A stretch of 64,000 bases of DNA from Elmis aenea (GCA_947652605.1 OX393577.1:7812868-7876867); one strand, 5' to 3'; positions 23,327 through 35,530 are shown, counted from the stretch's first letter. Notes: generated from the sequence alone by a model not told the origin. A program made the numbers and translations.

Positions 23327-23634
23327 CTTGTATATTGTATAGTATACAATGTATACTATAGTTTTATTTTAGCGCCCCTTACAAATAGACAAACATTTAG
23401 TCATTGCTGTTCTGTGGTCATTGCTACCGCTCACCGCAAAAATCACTTATTTAGATCATTGTAAAAGAGCCAGGTTGGAGCTATTAAAACTTGGTTTTTA
23501 AATACTGTGTTAACACAAGTGGCAATTAATACAATATGAATTTAAGCAGTGGCAGCGACTAAAACTGGCCTAATAATAATGGGTAGATAACGATAGATAA
23601 CCTAAAAAATTTCATTTCCCTATTTATTTATTAT

Positions 23635-23905
23635 TATTATTTATTTAGTCATGAGTCCTTCTACTGTTAGGTGTAGGACTGTTGAGTTGCGTTGTGCTGA
23701 TTTTTTTTTCAGGTTTTTCTGTCTTGTGCTAGCCTTTTTATTTCTTTCCATTTGATGTTTCTATCCGCTGCTGCTTTTTTAACTTCGTCGTGCCAGGTTT
23801 TTCTTGATCTACCTCGTTTGTATTTTCCCTGTGTTCTTGCTTCATATGCTCTTCTGGTTAACCTTTCTTCTTTCATCCTATAAATGTGACCTATAGTAAC
23901 CTATA
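23635..23905 (-). pseudogene. RTE-like LINE 3' end
   Basis: On the minus strand: GHIYRMKEERLTRRAYEART, QGKYKRGRSRKTWHDEVKKA, RNIKWKEIKRLAQDRKT, stop, then a short 3' UTR with CACCTAACAGTAGAAGGACTC and an A/T-rich simple-repeat tail. The GH-YRM and KRGR-RKTW motifs are typical of RTE-like ORF2 C-termini. Same family as the copies at 57,965 and 62,455. Confidence 0.8.
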
Positions 23906-25864
23906 GTAATATTATGTGCTATACAACGTGCACATTTTTTTTCTTACTGCATTTTGATGTTTTTGTACAGCATTTTGGTATTCTTTACATTGAATTTACA
24001 TGTTTTATAGAACGTTTGGCTTATTTTCATTAAGCATTTAGTTCCTATCCCATTCGTTACACCAAATATCTTTCTCACACAATAAAAATCTACGAAGGTA
24101 TAAATAAAGGCTGGTCAAGTTATAAATCGTGGACTAAATTGTTTAAACTTAAAAAAAAACATTAATAGACTAACGTACGAAACATTATTGAGACTTGAAT
24201 ACTTCCTTACATTTTTAAATAAAAAATTAAGATAACTAATATTTAGCTGAATATACAACAAAGTACTTTAGCAGTGTCTTTAAAGCTTTACTTTATGATG
24301 CAAGTCAAAGTGCATAACATAACCACATTTATTAACGACAATTAACAATGATTAAAAAAAAAAACACATATTATTTAACAGGATGAAACTAAGTTTAAAA
24401 GCAAATGAAGCAAATTTTATATTAAATACGATAGTCTTTAGAATTAAAAAAATAAATAAACGTATGCAGGTGTTTGTATGTCAGTCGCATTAACGGAGAG
24501 GATATTTCAATGAATAACGAATTTGAAAAAGACCCAATAGGACATAACCGAGGTAAATTTATGGTAGGGAACTTACATTGAAAACGGAAATGTAATATCT
24601 AAATCCGCTTAATACGAGTATTTTAGATATACCCCAAAGATAATATTAATGTATTGTCAAACATGTTGTCCGAACTCACTTGTTTTTCAAATATTGGAAC
24701 CACTCAACGGTACATTTTTCATATTTCAGAATAAGGAAAACATCTCTTACGATATTGAGATACAAAAAAAGACGAGTAGGTACACCTTACAATTTGTTTA
24801 AGGTCTTATTATCATTGTACTCACAATACAATAAAAAATAAAAAAGTTGATAATCGTATTTCAAAAACTGAGCAGGCTGTGTCAGTTTTAAAGCTATGTG
24901 ATTAAGTATTTTGTCTAGAATCTAATTAACAAATTTTAAATGTCTACTAAATTTTTAGGTTAGGTTAGAAATTAGGTACAAGATATAGCTACGTTTTTAG
25001 TTGCAATTTTTCTAAGATCACACTTAGTGCATAATTTGCCCATCATTTTTTTTGTAAAGGTATTCAAAAATTTCCTATTTATAATGTTGTGTTAAAAACC
25101 CATTTTTATAATTTTTGGTACAGGACGAAGACTTAAAATTAAAGCAATTGTATAAGTATTTTATTTTCAGTGGAAAACTACTCCCGATACAAAATAATAT
25201 TATTGCGTTAGTGTATTTTTCAAAATATTTGTTCATATTCTAAACGTTTGCTTCCGGTAAAGCGCTAACGAACGACTTAAAGTTGCAATTAGTAAAACTA
25301 TGTAATACTTTTTTACCGCTTTTATCCTATACGAACAATTAAACTTTTATAATTATGTTGGAACTGACAATAAATTAAGATTCTCTGTAAGTCTTTCAAC
25401 TAAGATAATAATTTGCAAACAAATAATGAGTAAAAGCAAAATTATCATCTCGCGAAATTTATTCTTAATTAAATTTCGTTAATAAATTAGGCCAAAACTA
25501 TTAGTAATTAAATGTTTGAATAATTAAATGTTCTGTTATACATAACTTATAGAAAAAACTTTAATTAGCATTATACAACCATAAATTTTTGTAGGGCGGA
25601 TATTTTTTTTAAAACGTGGGAATCGTATAGTTTACAGCAGTAATAATATATTATACTGAGAATTTACAAAGCGGACAAATTTTCACATTCTTTTAACGGT
25701 TTTTTAACGACGTTTATAATGTAGTCCGATTTCAGAATGTTACCCATTGTCTCCGTTTTTAGTGGTAGAACAAAAAGAGTAAAAATCAACGATTTAGTTT
25801 TGCACCACAACGTTGAAATATACTCTCTGTGATTTAAACATCGTTAAAAGTTACAAATTAAAAC
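23906..25864. other. AT-rich stretch, nothing recognised
   Basis: About 2 kb without terminal repeats, hairpins or protein-like frames. Confidence 0.4.
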
Positions 25865-25879
25865 AAAGAGAAACTATCA

Positions 25880-26620
25880 CGAACTAAAGGGGAAAAAAAC
25901 AAGAGAAAGTGGAAACCAAATTAAAGTATGTATGTGAAAAAAGTAAAAGAATATAGAAGATAAGTAAAAAATAATCAAGCAGGCCTTCCAGAAAGCAGCA
26001 AAAGACAGTTTTGAAGCGACATCAATAGAAAACAAAAATATAAAGATAATGGCGTGCTAGTTAAAGGAAATTAAAAATCAAGTGCAGCCGAACAAAATAT
26101 GTTGGAGAAAATACCGTACATACTTAAGATACAAATACAAAGAAATAAGACCAAAAATAAAAAAGAATACAAGAGAAGCAAAACAAAAAAGACATGGATA
26201 GAACTTTAAAATTATATGAGACATGCATTAAGGGAAAACCAAAACTATTCTACAATGTTATGAGGCAAATGAAACAGAGCAAAGGTATGGTACTTAAACA
26301 GTTAAAAGGTGAGAACGGACCTATACTAATATTGAAGTTTTTTAATGAATACTTTACTGAAGAAACAGTCCCCAAAGACTGGCAGGTGACTATCATGTAG
26401 TACCTTTATACATAAAAGGGGATAGTAGAGAGTGTAGCAGCTACAGAGATATCTTACTATGATGTATACCATGTAAGCTATATGTAAGAATACTTGAAAA
26501 CAAACTTGGAGAGAACTTGGATTACAGCAAATATCGATTTAGAACAAATCGTATTACACAGGACCTGATAAGTAAAAAAACAATACAAAAAAGTAAGCAA
26601 GTGCTTCTCAGCTTTATAAT
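25880..26620 (+). pseudogene. RTE-like LINE, region between endonuclease and RT
   Basis: A lysine-rich linker (25,880-26,190) precedes a frame with KLFYNVMRQMKQSKGMVLKQ and FFNEYFTEETVPKDWQV (26,194-26,400). Then come GDSRECSSYRDI and ARILE-like VRILENKLGE, followed by YRFRTNRITQDLI. These are the start of the RT domain in RTE-type LINEs. Stops follow QVTIM and DIL. The downstream RT is missing, and the sequence jumps to a LINE 3'-tail-like CACCTAACAGTAGAGG near 26,625. Confidence 0.7.
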
Positions 26621-26644
26621 AAGCCTCACACCTAACAGTAGAGG

Positions 26645-26985
26645 CGTACGAAGAAGATGAAGAAGAAAAGGAAAAAGAAGAAGAAGAGGGAAAGGAAGAG
26701 GAATAGGAAGAGGAAGAGGAAGAGGAAGAGGAAGAGGGAGAGGGAGAGGAAGAGGGAGAGGGAGGGGTAGGGGGAGGGAGGGAGGGAGAGGGAGTGGGAG
26801 AAAGAGGGGGAGGGAGGGAGGGGGAGGGAGAGGGAGAGGGGGGCAGGGAGAGGAAGAGGAAGAGGAAGAGGAAGAGGAAGAGAAAGAGAAAGAGGAAGAA
26901 GAAAAGCAAGAGCAAGAGCAACAGGAAGAAGAAGGAGGAGAAGAATAAGAAGAGGAAGAACAAGGGAAAAAAAGATTTAAACTTC
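26645..26985 (+). repeat. Purine-only (GA-rich) simple-repeat tract
   Basis: About 340 bp in which the plus strand is almost wholly A and G, made of drifting GAAGAG, GAGGGA and GAAGAA units with a G-rich core (26,750-26,850). It starts exactly where the LINE tail CACCTAACAGTAGAGG ends, so it may have expanded from the LINE 3' simple repeat. Long reading frames across it (Ser/Pro/Leu- or Arg/Glu/Lys-rich) are a by-product of the repeat. Such mirror-rich purine tracts can form triplex DNA. Confidence 0.9.
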
Positions 26986-27639
26986 GTAAAAAAATATTTA
27001 AATGCAAAAGGCAGTTTAAACATATTTAATTAAAAAAAAACTGTGCTTATAAAATAGCACTCACCTACGTCAAAGCGCAATTTTGTTGCACAGTACACTT
27101 AAATAAATGGATGGAACGTTTATTTCATTCTCATAATCACACTTTTTGAGACACCCAGTATTTATAGCACCAATATCAATAACAGCGCCACTGCGCCCAA
27201 AATAAAACAAAATTAATTCGTAAGAAATAACTCATGCTCATATTGTGACGAAAAGTATGTTCAACCGCCCTGAAAAAAACACACAACATTCCGGAAACAC
27301 TAAAAATTTATCGAATTTTTGGAACGTGATTATTCCATTCTTAAATAATAACTTACAATTATATTATACAATAATAGTGAGTCGAGACTAACTCACATAC
27401 CATATTTCTTAATTAATTAACCCAGTCAGTCGGACACTAACAATAGATATAATCTAAATGGTTTTACTTGCATTCCAATTACGATAAATAATTTATATAG
27501 TGCATTAATTAGTAAAATTAGCTGCTGGAATCTATATTGCCCAATAAATCAATAAAATTTAGCAAAAACAGTAAATTGACTTATGACAAACTGCCATTAA
27601 CCGTGACCAATATTTGTTGTGGATTTTAATACATTCATG

Positions 27640-27830
27640 TCACTTGATATAAATAAAATAAGAAACGAACACATAAAAGAAAAACTTAAAATGAAGCCAC
27701 TGAAAAGTAGCATAGAGCAAAAGAAATTAAAGTGGACAGGCCATTTATTACGAATGGACAACACAAGACAAGTTAAGAAAATATGGGAAGCCAGAAAAAT
27801 AGGTTAAAACAGAAGAGGACGACTATTGGG
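27640..27830 (+). pseudogene. RTE-like LINE ORF2 C-terminal fragment
   Basis: The frame reads RNEHIKEKLKMKPLKSSIEQ, LKWTGHLLRMDNTRQVKKIW and EARKIG, stop, then NRRGRLL. The GH-LRMD...R..K..W.AR...RRGR pattern is the end of RTE-like ORF2. It is a different subfamily from the GHVYRMKEERL copies. Confidence 0.7.
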
Positions 27831-29084
27831 GTGCAAAAGTTAAACTGAATCACCTTGTATAGGTTGTTCCATTTGAAACAACACAGTTACAGTAATTTTT
27901 GGCTACATTAAAAATTAGGTGAGAGTGTGTTTATGTTCAGTTAATCGGGTTTTATGGACCAATTATGTCAAAAATTTCTTTTGTTTAAATTAAAAATGAA
28001 TCTGATTTGCACCAGGTATATTCAGAATTATTAATGTAGTTTAAAAAATAGGGAAATATTTGTGCACTGTTACATATTATTTATTATCACATGATTTGTG
28101 GCTAACAATGAATTAAAGTTGTACTTTAGATTAAAAATAATAGGGACCTCAGATCGAACTTTTACTAATGAAAAAATGATAAATTTACATTATTAAACAT
28201 TAAAATACATAGCACTTTAACAAAAACTAATATTTCATTAAAATATCGTATATATTAATTATTGATCAGATAAAGTTTCTGAACGACAGAGCCGTGAAAA
28301 TAATAAAACACACTGTCCAAACAACAAAATACGGCCCTGTAAAAGATGTTACTGTTCGATAAAAACTGGTATTCTTCCTGCCACCCAATTAGTAAAACAT
28401 ATAGTTCTTGTGAGGTGGCTGGAACAGGAGAAAAAATTTAATAGAATTTAATGATCCCAACTTTTTCAGGAGATATTTTATATGCGAATAAATTATGATA
28501 ACGCTTTGGTGAATGTAAAGCCCGTAGCTCAAACGAAGCCAATTAGTTTGCCTAATTTAAATAATTTGCTAATTTAGAATAATATATGTTGCTGCTACCT
28601 GTTTATAAGCAATTGTTTATACACAAAAAAACAGGTGCAAAATACGATCAACTCGTATTACACATTTTAAATCGGTAATTGCCTGTTTATAACGTTTATT
28701 TTCAGGTTATCTTATTAAACTTACCAACCCTTAACGATGCGTTAATTTATTTATGGCATGAATACTCCCGACAACGAAATGCATACGCATTCTTTTCTTT
28801 CACCTTCTGAATACCAGCGAACAAAAAAAAAGTAGCAGAAGCAAATAACAATTCCAAACAGCTGAATAACGAATTCTGTTTAAATTTATGAGTACCGTGG
28901 ATTCTACACTTTGACGACGTTGATTTAATTTTGTACCTATAAATTTACCCTTGGGATAAAAATAGAGATGACGATGCTAATTTCATTTCAACATTTTTTA
29001 AACAGTAGGAACTATTTGTTAATAGAAATATTTTATGAAAATATTTCCACGTTTAGCTGAGAATAAATCCTAGCATTTTACAAT
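27831..29084. other. AT-rich stretch, nothing recognised
   Basis: A possible worn TIR end (CACCTTGTATA) lies at about 27,853. Nothing else was recognised. Confidence 0.35.
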
Positions 29085-29089
29085 GGAGG

Positions 29090-29350
29090 CAACAAAAGTA
29101 CGCACATTGATAGATTTCCAACCGAAATAAAAGACGAGCTAGATTTTACTTCACAGTTGTCAACAGTTAAAACATGGATTGCGGTCCTTAAACGTGGCCA
29201 AAAACGGCTACTTGTAATGAAATGGTCCATGTACTATGTAAAATTGTATGAAATAATAGCGAATTATAATTGGTTGAGGTTGTGGACATGTCGAAAGAGC
29301 GAAACCAAAACTTAGGCTTAAAAGATGTTGCATTATACAAACAAATTCTT
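29090..29350 (+). pseudogene. Mariner transposase N-terminal remnant
   Basis: One frame reads LSTVKTWIAVLKRGQK, matching the S-STV--W--EFKRGR part of the mariner helix-turn-helix. After a shift another frame reads MVHVLCKIV-NNSEL-LVEVVDMSKER with two stops, matching the EIV-KIH-IVL-DR-LK--EIAE---ISKERV segment. The catalytic DDD region is absent. It is a short, old relic, recognised by pattern only. Confidence 0.5.
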
Positions 29351-29427
29351 GAAAAATTCGTCTGTTATTGTCAAACATACAAAAATTTTACATAAAATTC
29401 TAATTTTGTAGGTTTTATTTTTATAAA

Positions 29428-30491
29428 GTCTGTTTTATACTATACTATTTTTTCGTTTACGAAAATCGTATACGATTTTTCTAAAAAAATTTTGTTCAAG
29501 AATTTAGCATGGAAAATATGAACCATTTACATTGTACTATTTTTTCGTACGAAAACTCCAATATATTTTGGTTACTTTTTAGTAACTTTTATCATATTTT
29601 GTTGGAAACTTGAGTAACCATGTCAAATGTGTCAAATGTTTATTTATATTCTAATGTTTATATGTATATGGGTGCTTTTAGGATGTTTTAGAACCAGGTA
29701 TCCGATTTTCACCCGGACTCTCCGAGTTTTAACAGCGTTTCTCTGGGCTCCAGGTTTAGTAATAATACCAAAAATTAACTTAATCGAAAAAAACCGTACC
29801 CATACAAAAATTTGTATCAAAATATAACCGTGAGTCGGATATATCAATGAAAACGAGAAATACGATCGTATTGTCTATCTCTTTTTTTCAAAAACAATGT
29901 TCACGCTTTGCTTCTGAATGTTATTATTCCGGGAAGTCGCGTAATTCGCCTTGATTTTGAATTTATTTATTACGTCGTATTATATCCATATAACAAAATG
30001 TTGTAATTTGCTTGCTTTTTGCTTTTTATGTTTCAACATTGCATATTTCCCGCAGGAATTTTATTTTTATTATGAATTAAAATCCCGGAAAACTACAACT
30101 AAAATTAAGGTGTATTTCTTAACCCCCCAAAGCCCATCATCGTCAACGGGTTGACATAAAACTGAAATCTAGGCACCCTAGTGCTTACACATAATTACAA
30201 ATGAATAGAAAACTACTACTTATGGCTGCAGTAGGTACCATTAATAATGTTATTAAACAACCAATAACGAACTGATTTTTATTTCAGTTAACTTAACCCA
30301 CAAATGACATGCTGTCAGATACAATTACAGTAAAATACACATGCGCGCATACTAAATATTGTATGGAATTTAGGACAGGTTCTAATTTCATAAGATTTTT
30401 TTGTTCAAGATTTTTAATTTCTGATTTACACCGTACTAGAAAATCGTATACGATTTTCTTAAACGAAAAAATAGTATAGTATAAAACAGAC
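29428..30491. mobile_element. 1.06-kb element with ~53-bp TIRs
   Basis: GTCTGTTTTATACTATACTA and the following TTTTTTCGTTTACGAAAATC, TATACGATTTT are mirrored at 30,436-30,491 with one or two mismatches. A further TTGTTCAAGA match lies just inside. The interior holds no transposase I can recognise. The target duplication is unclear, so the outer limits may be a few bases off. Confidence 0.65.
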
Positions 30492-30679
30492 CTAAGATAT
30501 ACTTTTAAATACCAACGAACATTATGATGCCCTTTGGGTTGCAAAATATTAAGAGAATATTGTTCCTTTGACCTTATATTGGATAACTAAATATAAGCTA
30601 CTGTTTGTACGTACAATGTCTCCAATACCAAACTAATTCTCTGTTATTTGTTCGTCTTAATTCTCTCCACGTTTTTTTA

Positions 30680-30930
30680 GGGCATAACAAATTTCGGCGC
30701 CGTTCGCTCTAAAGAGACGCTTGTAATACTTCGCGGTTGGTTGAAGTAAAATCTCACATGAGAGCTCGTGGTACTACAAGGCAATACATCGATAATACAC
30801 GCCACATCTGAGGGTGTGGGTCGGACACGTGTTGAGGTGCTGAGGCGACACGGAAAGCACATTAGGAGTCGCGGGAGCCTGGGGCGAACCTCCCGGGTAT
30901 CTGCGTCTCCATGTAAGGAACACAACCACG
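30680..30930. other. GC-rich island of unknown nature
   Basis: About 250 bp with clearly higher GC than its surroundings (TTCGGCGCCGTTCGCTC, GGGAGCCTGGGGCGAACC). Both strands have 60-90-codon frames, but none resembles a known protein. A CATGTAAGG near 30,911 could be read as a splice donor on the plus strand, but no acceptor supports it. It may be an old repeat or a regulatory island. Confidence 0.3.
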
Positions 30931-31154
30931 TTCTCATGCTCAAGTGCTATATACTTGCACCTATACATGTTCCTTCCTTACACGATCAATATAATGTATC
31001 GCTAGTCGTGATTATCATATAATGTATGTCTGTCTAAAATATTGAACCGTAGGTAACTGATAAGATATAATGTCTAGACTCTGGATTTCGCTGCATAGTT
31101 TGATAAATATTACGGAAACAGTATAGGTTTTCACCAATTTAAAACCAAACAAGC

Positions 31155-31510
31155 GGAATATCAAATTTCTTGAATATAGTTTGTTCATTAACGAAAAAAT
31201 CCTTTCGGTGGCGGCGTTTGGTCTTGGTAAGCAGAGAGCAAGTTCAACATTTTTTTTTTAGTTGTTATGTGGAACAAATCCATAATTAAAATGACCAAAT
31301 ATTTCAACCCATCTAATATCAGTGAGAGTCTTTTTCTCTTTCCAATTTAATATCCTTTCATCATTAACATATTTTTTTAAATATGATACTTCATCAAATA
31401 AATCGTTTTCTTTTAATGCTGGATTTGGAAAATGAGAAATAAATTTTTCATAAGATTTTTCTACATCATTCCAAGTTATGGATTTGCTGTATGTATGCTG
31501 TACACTTTTT
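31155..31510 (-). pseudogene. hAT transposase C-terminal (dimerisation) fragment
   Basis: The first frame (down to 31,258) reads WNDVEKSYEKFISHFPNPAL, NDLFDEVSYLKKYV and LTDIRWVEIFGHF. After a one-base shift at about 31,250-31,258 the next reads NVELALCLPRPNAATERIFS followed by LMNKLY. The ALCLPG-NA--ERIFS-MN-L- block is the conserved hAT C-terminal dimerisation domain, and W-EIF-HF normally precedes it. The N-terminal catalytic core is missing. No TIRs or target duplication were found around it. Confidence 0.8.
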
Positions 31511-31559
31511 GATGCTGTACATGAGATGAAAATACTGTACAATAGCAATACAGCACAAT

Positions 31560-32560
31560 GCTGTACGTCTGGTCACATTTTACGACATGAATTGACATAA
31601 AACAATATGAGGTTTATTTGTTTACAGCAATGCTTGTAAATCAAATGAGTTCACAATAAAAATACTGCATGTTTTCGTTCCAAAGAATTTTTCACAAACC
31701 GTCAAACAAGCAGTTGATATTAGAGAACTGCGAACTGCCACTGTGTTGACGTCAGCGTATCATCGGTGCGGAAAATTAAAAATGTACTCTAAAAGATTAA
31801 ACAAGTCAAGATCTGAGACAAGGCATCCGAATATACATCAGCTAACACAGCGAATTACACTGTCCCCTGAAAAACAACAACTTAGCTTGTCATTTTGTGC
31901 AACACGATGTTGACGGCTGTAACATCACTTGTACCAAGAGCCCGCATTTTTGATTCCACGGTCTGGTGCTTTCCCGTATGAAATATTTTAATATATAAAA
32001 CGAAAATAACGTCGCTCACATTCCGAACATGCAAAAAGCAATCACAATCGACAATGTAAAAACGTCAAATTTTATTATTCCGGTCACATTGTACGTGATA
32101 TAAATTAATCACAGTCAAGATTTAAAAAACATTACCCTAGAACGTTCCCCCACAATCCATAAACCATAACTTTATGACTAAATCACTCAGCTCGCTATAA
32201 TACCTCGTTTTTTGTATCAAAGTGTCTAAGCTTTAGTGCTAGATGCATTAGCGTGGTTCACAGCTTCGAAACAGGGGCGCGACAAATGGAGTCGCCACGC
32301 GACGAAAAGTAAACCAGCCGCCCCCCTCGTGAACGCCGGCGGCGCTATTCATTACCGTCACGTGCCGCTAGACACTATTATTGTTTGTATTGTCACGGAT
32401 CCAGCTTATATTGGACTTCTAATCCTTTGCACTTGTTCGTTTTTCTTGGCGATGTTCGACACGCGTCGAAACGATACAGTGACAGTCATTTATTCTCAGC
32501 GTGATATTAACCATTTTCATACAAAAGTTTAAAAAAATTCTAGTGTATGCCAACAAATAA
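31560..32560. other. Non-repetitive, GC-balanced stretch, nothing recognised
   Basis: It is less AT-rich than average, with a CpG-rich patch at 32,260-32,370 (GGCGGCGCTATTC, CACGTGCCGC). A 98-codon frame at 32,236-32,532 crosses it but shows no known domain. It could be host regulatory DNA; the sequence alone does not show it. Confidence 0.3.
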
Positions 32561-33015
32561 CACTTACATTTGAACAATTTTTTTTTCTATGAAGAAACTT
32601 AATAAAGTATAGGGTGACCCGATCGGTACAACTAAAAATTGGGGTGGGGGGGGGCATTACGAAAAAATGATTTTTTTCGGTTACAGCTTATAAATGTTAG
32701 TTCAATGACAAGTTCATTATTATACAAATGTATGTATTTAAAAAATCTTGTACGAATTTAAATTTTTTTATAAGCATATAATAGTGGACGAACCATTCTG
32801 CCAGAATATAATTTTTTTTACAAGACACTTAAATTCACCAAAATGGATAATCAATTTTGGGACACCCATCACAGTGTCATCAAAAATTTAAAAGTATATC
32901 TTATCTTTGTTATTTATAAGAAATATTCTTTTCATATTATTTTATCATACTTTATACTTTATACATACCTACTTTACATACTCTAAACTAAACACTTTGA
33001 AGATTTCTTCTGACA

Positions 33016-34415
33016 AGGGAGGGTCACGATATGTTGTCCCTAGAATCTGATCAAAGCTGTTTTTATTGCATCAAGAACCTCAAAATTAAATGTTTTGCAG
33101 AGTTATACGTGCCACTGGCCATTTCCTTCGGAAAAATAGGGAAAAAACTGAAAAATTGAATAATAAAAGTAAATTTTGCGATCGCGTTAGCCATGAAATC
33201 GACAGAGATAAAATCGAAATTTTTCTATTTACCAACTCGTGCATCCTTTGCAAGTAAAATGGTGCAACGTTTTTGAAAATATCTTAAACGGTTCCGGAGA
33301 AAAACGCGAAAAACGAAGGTCCGTCACCTTAGCAGCACCACTTTCTTCAATCATAATAAAACTTATGCCATAATTTTGTTCTAATTTTGTGCTATTTTGT
33401 GCCGTAAAAATAAAATTTTGTGCCAACTTCAGAAAAAAGTTATAAACAATTTTCACTCGAGGTTGCTAAGGTGACGCGTAAGCACCACCTTGTCTGAATT
33501 AAAATTTGTTTATGCCATAATTTTGTGCTAATTTTGTGCAATTTTGTGCCTTAAAAATAAAATTTTGTGCCAACTCCATAACGAAGTTATAAACAATTTT
33601 CACCCGGTGCTGCTAAGGTGACGCGTAAGCACCACTTTGTCTGAATTAAAATTTGTTTATGCTATAATTTTGTGCTCATTTTGTGCTATTTTGTGCCGTA
33701 AAAATAAAATTTTGTGCCAACTCCATAACGAAGTTATAAACAATTTTCACCTGGTGCTGCTAAGGTGACGCGTAAGCACCACCTTGTCTGAATTGAAATT
33801 TGTTTATGCCATAATTTTGTGCTAATTATGTGCTATTTTGTGCCGTAAAAATAAAATTTTGTGCCAATTCCATAACGAAGTTATAAACAATTTTCACCCG
33901 GTGCTGCCAAGGTGACGCGTAAGCACAATCTTAGGTATCTAAATTAAATTAATTGTTATAATGTTGTACCTACTCTTTATTGTCAACTCCAGAACGAAGT
34001 TATAAACAATTGTTTAATTGCAGAACCAAAATTATGATATTTTATTGTTATTGTCAGTAAGTTTTAAATTGTTTAATAATTGTATAAATATTTAATAACA
34101 TTCTACAATGTAAAACTATACGAGTCAACTATACAAGACAATAATCTGTGACATACCCCACTGGTAATATACGAGTAATTAGATGCTTATTACCTTAGAT
34201 CTAGTTTTTTTATCTACGGTAAGCGGCTTATTTGATGTTTGGGCTCGTGATCGTCAAATCTTTGTGAAGGACTACTTCACGTCGTTTTGCGTAGAACTCT
34301 AGGTTTAGATCAGCTGTTAAGGGTGTAGAAAGTAAATAAAACAACACGCGTTATGTATAAAATGGTATTTATTGTGAATTCTTGTTAGGTACCATTTATA
34401 TATTTCATACTTTGA
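33016..34415 (+). repeat. Left long inverted arm
   Basis: In order: an end block (GTCACGATATGTTGTC, GAATCTGATCAA), a segment ending in AACGGTTCCGGAGAAAAACG, the 147-bp tandem array, then a non-repeated part with AAGTAAATAAAACAACACGC and TATTTATTGTGAATTCTTG. AATAAA near 34,333 could act as a polyadenylation signal. The arm mirrors 38,654-40,183 with few substitutions. Confidence 0.85.
33365..33920 (+). repeat. 147-bp tandem array, left arm (about 4 units)
   Basis: The landmark GTTATAAACAATTTTCAC begins at 33,439, 33,586, 33,733 and 33,880, giving an exact 147-bp period three times. A related but diverged site follows at 33,999 (119 bp on). Each unit also holds TTTTGTGCCGTAAAAATAAA and GGTGACGCGTAAGCACCA. 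Units differ by only a few bases. Confidence 0.9.
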
Positions 34416-34861
34416 ACAGATTATCATTCAGATATTGTTGAAAATGCGACGTAGCATGGTTGAGGTTGAGTGTATCGATGTTTGTGTGTAAGATGGTGGA
34501 AATGATGATCCTACGGATCATACCTGACAGCGATCTCTCGCCCAGGTTAGACTTCTATGACAGAACCGGGAAGGACCAACCTAGTGTGCCTTCGCCTTCT
34601 GCTAGCGATAACTCGCTCAAAAAGCGAATGCACTAGGTCAGAATAGAAGGTAAGCAGCCGGAACACCCTCAAAGCAAATACTCGCCAAGGAGCTTCCAAA
34701 CAGATTCACCAGGAGGACTAATATCTGGAGTAGCTCTGACAGCGATAACTCGCCCAAAGTTTTGGAAAAAAGGAAAAAGAAAGGTCACGTGTTTGTTCCG
34801 CTATTTTCTCCCACCCTAAACTTGCAAAATCTATCATTTCTGATCTACTATAACAAATATA
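34416..34861. other. Left interior segment of the foldback element
   Basis: Higher-complexity DNA with no known protein. A short motif recurs three times: ACAGCGATCTCTCGCCCAG (34,527), TAGCGATAACTCGCTCAAA (34,602) and ACAGCGATAACTCGCCCAA (34,739). It has no visible counterpart in the right interior. Confidence 0.45.
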
Positions 34862-35530
34862 CAGGTATTTTTCAAAGTAATCCAAAATTTCTTTAATTAA
34901 TTAACAGAGTATTGAGATACAGAGTTGGTTAACTGGGCCAAAACAAAACTATCTGTGATTGAAGAACAACTATTCTGCGGAAATAAAATGCTTATTTGAA
35001 ATCATACTCAAAATATTTTTTAACATTATAAGGACACTTTTTAGCGTAGATTTGAAATTTGTTATTAGTTTTTACCTATCTTCATTTGTTTTTATTATTT
35101 TAACATGAACTTTTTATTTTAAATACGAGTTGTAGTTGGCTGTGACCTGTGACACCATTAAAATTCTCTAAAACTACGTAAGTTATTACAATAATATTGT
35201 ATTTATTAAGTTTAATCAAATAACCATTGAACAACAAAACAAAACATCACATAACCATAACCATAACCATCTGTACTTAATTAAATACACAAAAATAATT
35301 TAAGATATTTGTTACATTGCATAATAATTTATGATTTTTTAATTTCCATTACTATTGTATCTAAATTATAACATGCTTTTTTATGAATAGTACAAACACT
35401 TTCTTTTTTAAGATTATTTTCACAAAATAGTTGCTCTTTATTCACAAATCATTTTGGCCCATTTAACTAACTCTGTATCTCATACCGTGTACGAAATCTC
35501 CATGCTGTTCACGATAACTGTGACACCCTG
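34862..35530. mobile_element. MITE nested in the foldback element
   Basis: The right end reads GTGACACCCTG then TA, and the left end reads TA then CAGGTATTTTTCAAAG. The outer 45 bp have diverged, but GAGATACAGAGTTGGTTAAC at about 34,914 is clearly mirrored by AACTAACTCTGTATCTC at about 35,465, and GGGCCAAAAC by TTTTGGCCC. No coding sequence is present. Confidence 0.6.

Noticed and set aside
26478..27033. Long reading frames over the GA tract (Ser/Pro/Leu-rich on minus, Arg/Glu/Lys-rich on plus)
   Set aside because: They exist only because a purine-only repeat has no stop codons in several frames; there is no domain or start context.
29644..29847. Frames of 66-67 codons on both strands inside the 29.4-30.5 kb TIR element
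   Set aside because: No known domain, no start context, and both strands are open equally.
30905..30925. CATGTAAGG as a splice donor of a host exon
   Set aside because: No acceptor or coding frame supports an exon upstream.
32236..32532. 98-codon frame in the GC-balanced stretch
   Set aside because: A hydrophobic patch is present but no homology or splice context; length is within chance for this composition.
33439..33999. 147-bp unit interpreted as nucleosome-phased centromeric satellite
   Set aside because: The match to nucleosome core length is tempting, but the array is only four units long and is bounded inside transposon arms.
35252..35272. (CATAAC)n as a telomere-like repeat
   Set aside because: Only about three to four units, not the insect TTAGG repeat or a known variant.
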